From positions 1-7,643 of the forward strand of contig DEPX01000028.1 in assembly GCA_002358975.1 (NCBI GenBank): a DNA stretch of 7,643 nucleotides, read 5' to 3'. The stretch comes from Micrococcaceae bacterium UBA3381 (GTDB taxonomy: Bacteria > Actinomycetota > Actinomycetes > Actinomycetales > Micrococcaceae). The translations under genes were made by a program, and so were the position numbers. Numbering within the stretch: the first letter of the stretch is position 1; every line of letters begins with the position of its first letter. The notes beneath the pieces were generated by a model. The model ran no database searches, was not told the DNA's origin, and saw only the letters and a list, made by a program, of their open reading frames with translations. Below are positions 1 to 6,330 of this stretch, piece after piece.

Positions 1-768
1 TCAATATCATGGCGAGCACCATTTTTAGGCACTGCTTTAATGATGGGTCTGGCAGCCGCCACGGTGACAATTTTTGTCAAACCCGCAGACAAACCCAGCC
101 CCGTTCCTCTCACGGCCGGTTTTAGCGCGCTTAGCGAGAAGCCCTTGCTTCTATTAGCGGCCACAGCTTTGTGTTATAACTTTAGTTTTATTTGCCTTCT
201 GGCCTATGCCCCACATGCTTTAGCCGGAGCAGCTGAGGCTTCGGGGGCCAGCTATACTCCATTAACTCTAGGGACAGTGTTTTTTGGCTGGGGCGTCGTA
301 TTAGCGATCTGCTCGCTGGCACTACCCGAGCCGATGATCGAGCACCTTGGGCTGGTGCCATCGATTCTGACTACCCTGGCCGCGATGGCCGCCATGATGA
401 CGGTGCTGGCCCTGAACACAAATAGCCTCACCGTTGTAGTGCTCGGCATTATTACACTCGGTGGATTTCAAGGTATTGCCAATACCTTATTCACGCAGTC
501 GGCCCTCAACGCTACTGCATTGCCCCGTAACATCGCATCGTCGTCATATTCGGGGTTTCGTTTCCTAGGCGGCGCGATCTTTCCGCTGCTATCGGCCCCG
601 CTGATTGCATTGTGGGGCGCACCCGGCCCGTTTTGGGGCAGCGTTATCGCACTGGGCGCGGCAGCTGTGTTGTTAATCTGTGGCTATCGGGTCTTGCCAG
701 AGACCCAGCGTCAGCGAGGCAGAATCTTTTCGCGTATTGCCACCAGCGCACCAGCCCACACGCACTGA
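1..768 (+). CDS. MFS transporter, drug/metabolite exporter type (5'-truncated by window edge)
   Basis: This is the C-terminal 255 residues of a major facilitator superfamily transporter. The frame is open from base 1 (it reads SISWRAPFLGTALMMG), so the ATG codons at 40 and 43 are internal and the true start lies upstream. About seven hydrophobic segments are visible, at roughly residues 12-26, 47-74, 86-108, 117-139, 143-166, 187-207 and 211-232 of the fragment. That fits the central loop plus transmembrane helices 6/7 to 12 of a 12-helix protein. The stretch around 'PRNIASSSYSGFRFLGG' resembles the late-helix signature of DHA1-type proton-coupled exporters, a group that includes multidrug and siderophore exporters. 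The tail is short, basic and cytoplasmic. The methyltransferase gene follows 23 bp downstream on the same strand with no terminator, so co-transcription is likely. The substrate cannot be told from this half. Confidence 0.88.
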   Translation, partial: SISWRAPFLGTALMMGLAAATVTIFVKPADKPSPVPLTAGFSALSEKPLLLLAATALCYNFSFICLLAYAPHALAGAAEASGASYTPLTLGTVFFGWGVVLAICSLALPEPMIEHLGLVPSILTTLAAMAAMMTVLALNTNSLTVVVLGIITLGGFQGIANTLFTQSALNATALPRNIASSSYSGFRFLGGAIFPLLSAPLIALWGAPGPFWGSVIALGAAAVLLICGYRVLPETQRQRGRIFSRIATSAPAHTH

Positions 769-791
769 ACTAAACCGGTAGCCTGGTAGTC

Positions 792-2087
792 GTGTCTGAT
801 TCAACTGCTGCTGAACTTGCCGGCGTGCTCACCCCAGAGGGCTTCGAACTACTCAACCGTCTATGGCGTGAGGGCACCTATGCTCCCGGCGATGCTCTTA
901 AACTCGCTGAATCCCTGCGATCAGCCGGGTACCAGCCGGCTGTCGTAAATTCAGTGTTGACTCAGCTGAAGTTGAGGACGCAGGCCGAAGTCAAGTTCGG
1001 CCCTTTCGTCGATCAAATGTTGTTTACCGATGCCGGTCTGCAACAGGCCACGTCATTACAGGTAGCAGCCCACCATGCGCGTCGTTTCAGCCGTGCCGGT
1101 GTCGATGAGGTCGTGGACCTTGGTGCTGGGCTGGGCGCCGATGCATTGGCAATCGCGGGTATCGATATTCCCGTCATTGCCGTAGAAATAGACGAAACTA
1201 CCGCTGCAGCCACGACCATTAATCTCATGGCATTTCCGCATGCAAAAGTTGAAGTAGCAGACGCGCTGGATTGGGTGCAGCACCATCCCGTTGATATTGA
1301 TGTGACCCGTGGGTATTGGTTAGATCCGGCTCGTCGTAAAACGTTGTCACACGGTACGGTACGTATTTTTGATCCAGAAGCATTCTCGCCACCGCTGTCT
1401 TTCGTCGAAGAGCTCGCCGATGCAGGTTATGCCCTGGGGGTTAAACTCGGCCCGGCCTTGGCTCACGATGTAATTCCCGAAACCGCTGAAGCACAGTGGG
1501 TCTCGCTGCACGGCAATATTGTAGAAGCAGTGCTCTGGTTCAATATGGCCCAACGTGCAGATGTTCGCCGATCCGCACTTGTCATAGATAAGACAGGCGC
1601 CGCCGAGCTGACCGCCGCTACAGATTTTAATCAGTCACCGCAGGTACCAGTTGTTGGCGTGGACGGCGCAACGGGATACCTCTATGAGCCCAATGGCGCA
1701 GTGATCCGTGCCGGACTCATCACCGACTTAATGGTCACTCATTTTATGGCAGATGACCCCACCGATGCCGGTGCCGGACGGCAACTCGATGACCACATTG
1801 CCTATTTTTGTTCCGATGAATACGTGGCTACCTCGTTTGCTACCGCTTATCGGATCGTTGAGGTGCTGCCGTATAAAATCAAAACGCTGCGGCAGTACAT
1901 CAAAGAGCACAATGTGACGCGGTTAGATATTAAAAAACGAGGCGTCGATGTTGCCCCCGAGGAATTGCGGCGCACCTTGATGCAGGGCAGGAATACGAAA
2001 AAACCCACCGCCGGTGAGCACACGACCCTGGTGCTGACCCGTATCGGCGATGACCGCTATGCCATCGTAGTCCAGCCGATGGACTAA
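792..2087 (+). CDS. class I SAM-dependent methyltransferase with THUMP-like C-terminal domain
   Basis: This 431-residue protein is a predicted cytoplasmic methyltransferase. An N-terminal helical region (about 1-100) is followed by a Rossmann-type core. The SAM-binding motif I is VVDLGAGLGADALAIA (107-122), the acidic ribose-binding strand is VIAVEID (128-134), and the motif IV position holds WLDPARR (176-182) in place of the DPP(Y/F) of many RNA methyltransferases. The C-terminal part, about 356-430 (LRQYIKEHNV, IKKRGVDVAPEELRR, TLVLTRIGDDRYAIV), matches the THUMP-like domain found in actinobacterial members of this family. THUMP domains bind RNA, so an RNA substrate is plausible but unproven. 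The start is GTG at 792 with only a weak GGTAG upstream, which may mean translational coupling to the MFS gene. The stop lies 2 bp from the stop of the convergent ATPase gene. The family is sure; the substrate is unknown. Confidence 0.88.
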   Translation: MSDSTAAELAGVLTPEGFELLNRLWREGTYAPGDALKLAESLRSAGYQPAVVNSVLTQLKLRTQAEVKFGPFVDQMLFTDAGLQQATSLQVAAHHARRFSRAGVDEVVDLGAGLGADALAIAGIDIPVIAVEIDETTAAATTINLMAFPHAKVEVADALDWVQHHPVDIDVTRGYWLDPARRKTLSHGTVRIFDPEAFSPPLSFVEELADAGYALGVKLGPALAHDVIPETAEAQWVSLHGNIVEAVLWFNMAQRADVRRSALVIDKTGAAELTAATDFNQSPQVPVVGVDGATGYLYEPNGAVIRAGLITDLMVTHFMADDPTDAGAGRQLDDHIAYFCSDEYVATSFATAYRIVEVLPYKIKTLRQYIKEHNVTRLDIKKRGVDVAPEELRRTLMQGRNTKKPTAGEHTTLVLTRIGDDRYAIVVQPMD

Positions 2088-2093
2088 CGTTAG
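2084..2093. other. perfect palindrome carrying the stop codons of both convergent genes
   Basis: CTAACGTTAG is a perfect 10-bp palindrome. Read on either strand it gives TAA-CGT-TAG in frame with the gene ending there. The methyltransferase stops at TAA 2085-2087 with a backup TAG at 2091-2093. The ATPase stops at TAA 2092-2090 with a backup TAG at 2086-2084. The two reading frames are separated by only 2 bp, so there is no room for a separate terminator. This is directly visible; whether the arrangement is selected is unknown. Confidence 0.9.
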
Positions 2094-2845
2094 AAATACA
2101 CCGCCAGCGGTCCATCGACATCGTCGATGATACGCACCGAAGTGCCAAAGATTTCACTAAGCACCGAGGATTTCATCGTGTCGGCACAGGCGGCGAAGTG
2201 TGTAACCTGGCCATCATTCATGGCCAAAATATTATCCGAGTACCGTGAAGCAAAGTTTATATCGTGCATGACGACAATGACGGTGCGCCCCAGTTCATCG
2301 GCTGCAGCACGCAGCTGACGCATCATTTGTACCGAGTGGCTCATGTCCAGGTTATTTAACGGTTCATCAAGAAAAACATATTCGGTATCCTGGGCCAGTA
2401 CCATCGCAACATAGGCACGCTGCCGCTGTCCGCCGGAGAGCTCATCTAGGTACCGGTCTTGCAGGGCGGTCAGGTTTAAGAACTCTAGTGAAGCGTTAAT
2501 AAGCTTTTCGTCGTCGACGGTGAGTCGGCCATGAGAATGTGGGTAGCGCCCAAAACCGATCAGCTGGCGCACAGTTAGGCGGGTGACGAAGTGGTTTTCC
2601 TGGCGTAGGATGGCCAGTTTTTTGGCGACGTCATTGGATTTCGCTTTGGCCACATCCAGTCCACCGACAGTAACTTTGCCAGAATCCGGGGTCAACAGCC
2701 GACCCATCATGGTCAATACGGTAGATTTTCCTGCGCCGTTGGGCCCTACCAAAGAAGTAATACCACCGGAAGGGATTTCGAGGTCGATGGGTCCAATGGT
2801 GGTTTCGCCCGAATAGCTTTTCGTGACGTTTTCTAGGGTAATCAT
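2090..2845 (-). CDS. ferric-siderophore ABC transporter, ATP-binding protein (YclP/CeuD/FatC-like)
   Basis: This 251-residue ATPase powers ferric-siderophore import at the cytoplasmic face of the membrane. All nucleotide-binding motifs are intact: Walker A GPNGAGKST (34-42), Q-loop Q82, signature LSGGQRQ (136-142), Walker B VFLDEP with D160/E161, D-loop NNLD (164-167) and switch H194. The stretches 'FGRYPHSHGRLT', 'LAQDTEYVFLDEPLNNLDM' and 'HDINFASRYSD', and the ending in VYF, are typical of the YclP-type subgroup that serves catecholate and petrobactin systems rather than of generic FepC proteins. The length is normal for the family. The ATG start overlaps the stop of permease B by 4 bp (ATGA), and a GGAAGGGG Shine-Dalgarno sits 5 nt upstream inside the permease gene, so translation is probably coupled. 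It is the last gene of the operon and converges on the methyltransferase gene. Confidence 0.95.
   Translation of the reverse strand: MITLENVTKSYSGETTIGPIDLEIPSGGITSLVGPNGAGKSTVLTMMGRLLTPDSGKVTVGGLDVAKAKSNDVAKKLAILRQENHFVTRLTVRQLIGFGRYPHSHGRLTVDDEKLINASLEFLNLTALQDRYLDELSGGQRQRAYVAMVLAQDTEYVFLDEPLNNLDMSHSVQMMRQLRAAADELGRTVIVVMHDINFASRYSDNILAMNDGQVTHFAACADTMKSSVLSEIFGTSVRIIDDVDGPLAVYF
2100..2129 (-). terminator. tandem hairpins at the end of the ATPase gene; weak terminator candidate
   Basis: Two adjacent inverted repeats lie in the last codons of the ATPase gene. One has a 7-bp perfect stem, CATCGAC/GTCGATG (2113-2119 with 2123-2129, 3-nt loop). The other is ACCGC/GCGGT (2100-2104 with 2107-2111). 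In the direction of the operon the second hairpin is followed by GTATTTC and then the stop, so the T-tract is poor. A classical intrinsic terminator is not well supported, but nothing better exists at this tight convergent junction. Confidence 0.2.
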
Positions 2846-3867
2846 AGCCGCCCCTTCCGCATGATGACGATTAGAAATACTAGCCCACCGATGAGCTCAA
2901 CAATGACGGTAACCGCACCCTGAGCGTAAAAAATATGCCGCAGGACAAAATATGCGCCGGTCAGCAGAACAAAACCGAGCAAAAACGCTATTGGGAAGAT
3001 TGCCCGGTGGTCATATGTATCGGCGATGGAATACGCCATAGTTGCTACCAGGAAGCCAAGAAACGTCATGGGGCCGACAAGCGACGTCGTCATAGCCATC
3101 AAAATAGAGACGGCGACGAGCATTTTGATTGTTTCACGCCGGTGGTCCAGCCCCAGGCTGGTTGACACGGCTGATCCCAGTGATAGCACATCGAGGCGCC
3201 GGGATTGGAAGATAAGCCAGCACACCACGGCGGCCACAATCGGGATCGCATAGGGCAGATACTGTGTGTTGGCATTGGAGATGTTGCCCATCAACCGCGC
3301 TGTGAGGATATCGAATTCGTTGGGGTCTAGCATGCGCTGCATAAAGGTGGTTAGCGATGCAAGACCTGCCCCCATGACCACACCAACGAGCAGCATGGTG
3401 TGCACGTTGGTGAATTTGGAACTTAGCAACCACGAATATAACAGCGTGGCGAATGCAACCATGACGATGACTTGGAAAAAATACGAAACAATACCGCGCG
3501 TGACCGTCGCCCCTGCAGCACCCAGAATGAACACCGCAGCAGTATTGATTAACCCGTAGAGCGCTTCAAAGCCCAAAATTGACGGCGTCACGATGCGGTT
3601 GAAAGTGACGGTATGAAAAGCCACGGTGGCGAAAGCATGGGCGGCCGCAACCACGGCCATGACCACGATCGATGAGACACGTGACCGGGCAATTTTCCAA
3701 AACCCGTCGGTGCCCACCGGCATCGGATTGTCGAAGGTAATATTGGCGACCACCAGGCTGATGGCAACCACGATCAGCGCGACCAGAGAGATGAGCCAGC
3801 GTCGGCGGTGTTTGTCGTCGACAAACGTGGTGGTCGATGCCGCTGTGGCTGGAGCAGTACTAGCCAC
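2842..3867 (-). CDS. ferric-siderophore ABC transporter permease B (FecCD family, YclO-like)
   Basis: This 341-residue integral membrane protein forms half of the import channel. A cytoplasmic N-terminal tail of about 23 residues (rich in Ala and Thr, then DDKHRRR) precedes eight to ten predicted membrane segments, beginning at about residue 24. 'NRIVTPSILGFEALYGL' (90-106), 'FMQRMLDPNEF' (175-185) and 'LDVLSLG' (225-231) match the YclO-type permeases closely. 'VGPMTFLGFLVA' (264-275) is the cytoplasmic loop region that contacts the ATPase. The start is GTG at 3867, preceded by AAGGGGG (3872-3878). The gene overlaps the end of permease A by 8 bp and the start of the ATPase by 4 bp, so the three genes are tightly coupled. 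It should pair with permease A as a heterodimer. The basic C-terminal tail (MRKGRL) overlaps the ATPase gene's ribosome binding site. Confidence 0.94.
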   Translation of the reverse strand: MASTAPATAASTTTFVDDKHRRRWLISLVALIVVAISLVVANITFDNPMPVGTDGFWKIARSRVSSIVVMAVVAAAHAFATVAFHTVTFNRIVTPSILGFEALYGLINTAAVFILGAAGATVTRGIVSYFFQVIVMVAFATLLYSWLLSSKFTNVHTMLLVGVVMGAGLASLTTFMQRMLDPNEFDILTARLMGNISNANTQYLPYAIPIVAAVVCWLIFQSRRLDVLSLGSAVSTSLGLDHRRETIKMLVAVSILMAMTTSLVGPMTFLGFLVATMAYSIADTYDHRAIFPIAFLLGFVLLTGAYFVLRHIFYAQGAVTVIVELIGGLVFLIVIMRKGRL

Positions 3868-4873
3868 GGCGCCCCCTTCGCACGATGAGATAAACGAATA
3901 CCGTAGCGCCCAGCACCCCGAGGATCATCGAAACGGGGATTTCAAAGGGCATGATAATGGTCCGGCCGATGATGTCGGTCAAGGTTATCACCACAATGCC
4001 CACCATTAACACCCAGGGCAAGTTTGTTCTGAGGTTATCCCCGCGGAACATCGAAACAATATTGGGTACTACCAGCCCCAAAAATGGTAGCGATCCCACG
4101 ACCACGGATACGACACCGGTGGTGACTGCCACGATAAGAATGCCGGTTAACACCACTGCCCGATAATTTAGACCCACAGAGGTGGCGATCTCTTCGCCGA
4201 GTCCTGCCACGGTAAAACGGTCAGCGATAAAGTACACAACGACAGTCATCACCGCAACGATCCACAACAGCTCATATCGGCCGCGGGTCACACCAGTAAA
4301 GGAGCCGGCAAACCAGATGCCTAGGTTTTGCAGCATATCGGTTTGTAGTGCCACAAATGTCGACACCGATCCCACCACAGCACCCAACATCAAGCCGACA
4401 ATGGGTACTACGAGCGATGATTTCAAAGCCACGCGTTGTAAGAAGGCAAAAAATATTAACGTTCCCACAAGGGAAAAAACAATGGCCACGATCATACGGA
4501 GCATTAGTGATGGTTGTGGCACGACTACGTAGGTCAAAATCAGTCCGAGACCGGCCCATTCGATAGTACCTGTGGTTGAAGGTTCTACGAATCGGTTTTG
4601 TGTCATCAATTGCATGATTAGTCCGACTACGGCCATCGAGGCACCAGACAGAATCAGCGAGATAGTGCGCGGTACGCGAGTTACAAAGAACATGTCGCGA
4701 CCGCCTTCGGAGCTGAGGTCATATACTCCGATAAATAAGGACGCTGTGACCAGGCTGAGGGTAACCATCAGCCCGATCAACAGCGGCCAGGTACGTGACC
4801 ATTTTCCAGGCTTCTGCGGTGCACCGGCAGACGTAACGAGCCCACCAGGGCGAGAATGAGAAATTTTAGTCAC
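3860..4873 (-). CDS. ferric-siderophore ABC transporter permease A (FecCD family, YclN-like)
   Basis: This 337-residue integral membrane protein is the second half of the import channel. An N-terminal cytoplasmic stretch of about 29 residues is followed by nine or ten hydrophobic segments, the first at about 30-50. Features typical of YclN-type permeases include 'FIGVYDLS' (47-54), 'VTRVPRTISLILSGASM' (64-80), 'GLIMQLMTQNRFVEPSTTGT' (84-103), 'GRYELL' (198-203), and the ATPase-contacting loop 'GSLPFLGLVVPNIVSMFRG' (260-278). The start is GTG at 4873 with AAGG (4880-4883) 6 nt upstream. The receptor gene ends only 16 bp before it with no terminator, and permease B begins 8 bp before this gene's stop. 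The position as second gene in the operon and the family match make the role secure. The exact siderophore is set by the receptor. Confidence 0.94.
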   Translation of the reverse strand: MTKISHSRPGGLVTSAGAPQKPGKWSRTWPLLIGLMVTLSLVTASLFIGVYDLSSEGGRDMFFVTRVPRTISLILSGASMAVVGLIMQLMTQNRFVEPSTTGTIEWAGLGLILTYVVVPQPSLMLRMIVAIVFSLVGTLIFFAFLQRVALKSSLVVPIVGLMLGAVVGSVSTFVALQTDMLQNLGIWFAGSFTGVTRGRYELLWIVAVMTVVVYFIADRFTVAGLGEEIATSVGLNYRAVVLTGILIVAVTTGVVSVVVGSLPFLGLVVPNIVSMFRGDNLRTNLPWVLMVGIVVITLTDIIGRTIIMPFEIPVSMILGVLGATVFVYLIVRRGRRG

Positions 4874-4879
4874 GCAAAA

Positions 4880-4883
4880 CCTT
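4880..4883 (-). promoter_or_regulatory. ribosome binding site of permease A
   Basis: AAGG on the minus strand lies 6 nt before the GTG at 4873, in the 16-bp gap after the receptor stop. It supports the GTG as the start. Confidence 0.5.
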
Positions 4884-4889
4884 ATTTAC

Positions 4890-5891
4890 TTATTTTGACC
4901 ATTCATCAGCCAGGTCATTGAGGACCGTGGTGTAGTTTTGGATATCTTCAGCCAAGTAGAAATCAGCTGGCATGTAGTAGATATTATCGTTTTCTACCGC
5001 CGGTACATCCTGGAGAGCGTCTGATTCTTCAATGAGTTCTTTTGCACCGGATGAGGTGCCGTCGCCAACAGCTGCATCGCGGTCCATCACGATCAAATAC
5101 TCGGGGTTAGCTTCTGCGATAGCTTCGACAGAAATATCATCACCTTGGTGGTCTGATGAGCCTTCATCACCCAAGGCAGGAGTAAGATCCAAAATGTCGT
5201 ACAGGGGACCAACAGCACGACCGGTGGTTGGCGCAGCATAGTTAATGTCTCCACCAGAAGTAACTAGGCCAGTAACGGTCATATCCGGGTCATAGGCATC
5301 TTTGGCGTTATCCAGTGCTTCATCGAATTCAGAGATGAGTTCATCTGCGTCATCCTGGCGATCAAACACCTCACCTAGTAGAGAAATCTGGTCACGAAAT
5401 TCCTGGTCGATTTCTCCTGTTTCCGTTTCGATGTTGGTGTCAATAATCGGCACGTTGTCGTCGATAGCCTTAGCAATGTCAGCTTCGTGTTGGCTGTAAC
5501 GTTGCCCATTGAGCACTAAATCCGGCTCAGCTGCGGTGAACATTTCCATATCGGGCTCACGGTGATTTCCGGTATTTAGGATGTCATCGTTATCCGTATA
5601 TTTTTTAGTTTCTTCCATACTCTCGTCCATCAGATCCACCGGAGCGGCTGATAGATCAATGTCCCAATCCGCCAATGTGCGGAATATTCGGTTATCAGTT
5701 GCAATAACAGAACTAGGTTCCGCTGGCACTTCCTGGGTATCGCCAGCCATATCGGTCACTTCCACAGTGGAATCACTGTCGCTACCGCTATCAGCACTTT
5801 CGGCGTCAGCTGATCCACAGGCGTTCAACCCTAGGGCACCTACGGCAATCAAAGCAGCCAAACCGGTGCGATTGAGTCCAAGCTTTTTCAC
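4890..5891 (-). CDS. ferric-siderophore binding lipoprotein (YclQ/CeuE/FatB-like)
   Basis: This 333-residue receptor captures ferric siderophore outside the membrane and hands it to the two permeases. The signal peptide (KK, then a hydrophobic stretch at 10-22) ends in the lipobox L22-N23-A24-C25, so C25 should be lipidated. An acidic Ser/Asp linker (about 26-41) leads into the class III periplasmic-binding fold: 'VEVTDMAGDTQEVP' (43-56), 'PDLVLNGQR' (123-131), 'PTTGRAVGPLYDIL' (221-234) and 'YLIVMDRDAAVG' (265-276). R131, R225 and R271, with H248 and Y312, fall where CeuE/YclQ proteins place their ferric-catecholate ligands. I chose GTG at 5891 because GGAG sits 7 nt upstream and the resulting signal peptide is normal. 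The frame stays open to another GTG at 5942, but that adds 17 odd residues and lies against the promoter and operator. It is the first gene of the operon. Confidence 0.93.
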   Translation of the reverse strand: MKKLGLNRTGLAALIAVGALGLNACGSADAESADSGSDSDSTVEVTDMAGDTQEVPAEPSSVIATDNRIFRTLADWDIDLSAAPVDLMDESMEETKKYTDNDDILNTGNHREPDMEMFTAAEPDLVLNGQRYSQHEADIAKAIDDNVPIIDTNIETETGEIDQEFRDQISLLGEVFDRQDDADELISEFDEALDNAKDAYDPDMTVTGLVTSGGDINYAAPTTGRAVGPLYDILDLTPALGDEGSSDHQGDDISVEAIAEANPEYLIVMDRDAAVGDGTSSGAKELIEESDALQDVPAVENDNIYYMPADFYLAEDIQNYTTVLNDLADEWSK

Positions 5892-5898
5892 GTTTCGT

Positions 5899-5902
5899 CT
5901 CC
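5899..5902 (-). promoter_or_regulatory. ribosome binding site of the binding-protein gene (decides the start)
   Basis: GGAG on the minus strand lies 7 nt before the GTG at 5891. No comparable site serves the upstream GTG at 5942, so this site fixes the shorter 333-residue product. Confidence 0.7.
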
Positions 5903-5922
5903 AAACGACAAAGTAAAACAAC

Positions 5923-5951
5923 AGAATAACATGCTTACTCACTTAGGTAAA
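5923..5951 (-). promoter_or_regulatory. predicted promoter of the siderophore import operon
   Basis: On the minus strand TATTCT (-10, 5923-5928) and TTTACC (-35, 5946-5951) are separated by exactly 17 bp. Each matches the housekeeping consensus at 4 of 6 positions. Transcription would start near 5916, giving a leader of about 25 nt with the GGAG site near its middle. The -35 hexamer lies wholly inside the DtxR box, a layout that would allow direct repression. The hexamers are weak, so the exact position is tentative. Confidence 0.45.
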
Positions 5952-5961
5952 CCTAAGCTAA
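5943..5961 (-). promoter_or_regulatory. DtxR (iron-dependent repressor) operator
   Basis: The plus strand reads TTAGGTAAACCTAAGCTAA. It matches the 19-bp DtxR/IdeR consensus TTAGGTTAGCCTAACCTAA at 16 of 19 positions. It contains the inverted repeat TTAGGT-AA-ACCTAA. It lies about 52 bp upstream of the binding-protein start and overlaps the predicted -35 element. In corynebacteria and mycobacteria, Fe2+-loaded DtxR/IdeR binds such sites and represses siderophore uptake genes. Consensus match, position and downstream function agree. The ligase gene start is about 370 bp away on the other side, so this box probably does not control it. Confidence 0.88.
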
Positions 5962-6318
5962 CGGAGAACAGTTTAGCCATCCTTCACTAATTAGCACAAG
6001 TGCACGTGCTGTTATTCAGCTCACACTCTGGCGCTCCGTAGACTGTCTTCGAGCCATCCGACACGTCCAGTTACGTCACGTCTTAGTTGCACTCATTGAT
6101 TTTGCGCGTGACACTATCAGCGCCTGCAGTCTCGCTCCGATGGAGCTGGGCGTATTTTGCCGACCTATTTCACTAAAATTTAGCTGCCAGCGTGGTCTTC
6201 GACTTTTCGGGATTATGATCCGATACACAACCACAGGGCGACATAAACGGGACGCAAAAGGCTGAAGAACACCCAGTGCCATCACCACCCGGTACCATGA
6301 GATAGACCCCCGAAAGAT
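5962..6318. other. divergent intergenic region, no gene recognised
   Basis: About 360 bp lie between the DtxR box and the ligase ribosome binding site. Open frames here are short or lack a ribosome binding site and resemble nothing I know. I see no tRNA, riboswitch or T-box architecture. Short structures present are CTAATTAG (5987-5994), the inverted repeat AGCAC/GTGCT (5993-6010, with GCACGTGC inside it), three copies of ACGTC (6063-6067, 6073-6077, 6078-6082), the hairpin GCTCC-GAT-GGAGC (6134-6146) and the inverted repeat CTAAA-A-TTTAG (6173-6183). The region probably holds the ligase promoter and its leader. Confidence 0.6.
6214..6219 (+). promoter_or_regulatory. candidate -10 element for the ligase gene
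   Basis: TATGAT matches the TATAAT consensus at 5 of 6 positions. It would start transcription near 6226, giving a leader of about 105 nt. There is no convincing -35 at 16-18 bp (the region reads GCGTGG/CGTGGT), so the call is tentative. Confidence 0.3.
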
Positions 6319-6323
6319 GGAGG
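6319..6323 (+). promoter_or_regulatory. ribosome binding site of the carboxylate-amine ligase gene
   Basis: GGAGG, a full Shine-Dalgarno core, lies 7 nt before the GTG at 6331 and fixes that codon as the start. Confidence 0.8.
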
Positions 6324-6330
6324 CAAGAGC

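Noticed and set aside
3626..4009. 127-codon plus-strand frame, and similar frames opposite the permease genes
   Set aside because: They are antisense shadows of strongly supported permease and ATPase genes, with low-complexity Thr/Met/Ala-rich peptides.
5892..5942. Upstream extension of the binding protein to a GTG at 5942 (17 more residues)
   Set aside because: The added residues contain WRR just before the signal peptide and spoil it. The codon adjoins the DtxR box and lies within the predicted promoter. The GTG at 5891 has a good GGAG site.
6134..6146. GCTCC-GAT-GGAGC hairpin as an intrinsic terminator
   Set aside because: There is no T-tract on either side, and no gene ends nearby.
6140..6265. 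41-codon open frame starting ATG at 6140
   Set aside because: It has no ribosome binding site and its peptide has no recognisable features.
6226..6330. Riboswitch or T-box in the ligase leader
   Set aside because: The roughly 105-nt leader shows no T-box sequence, no anti-terminator pair and no known aptamer core.
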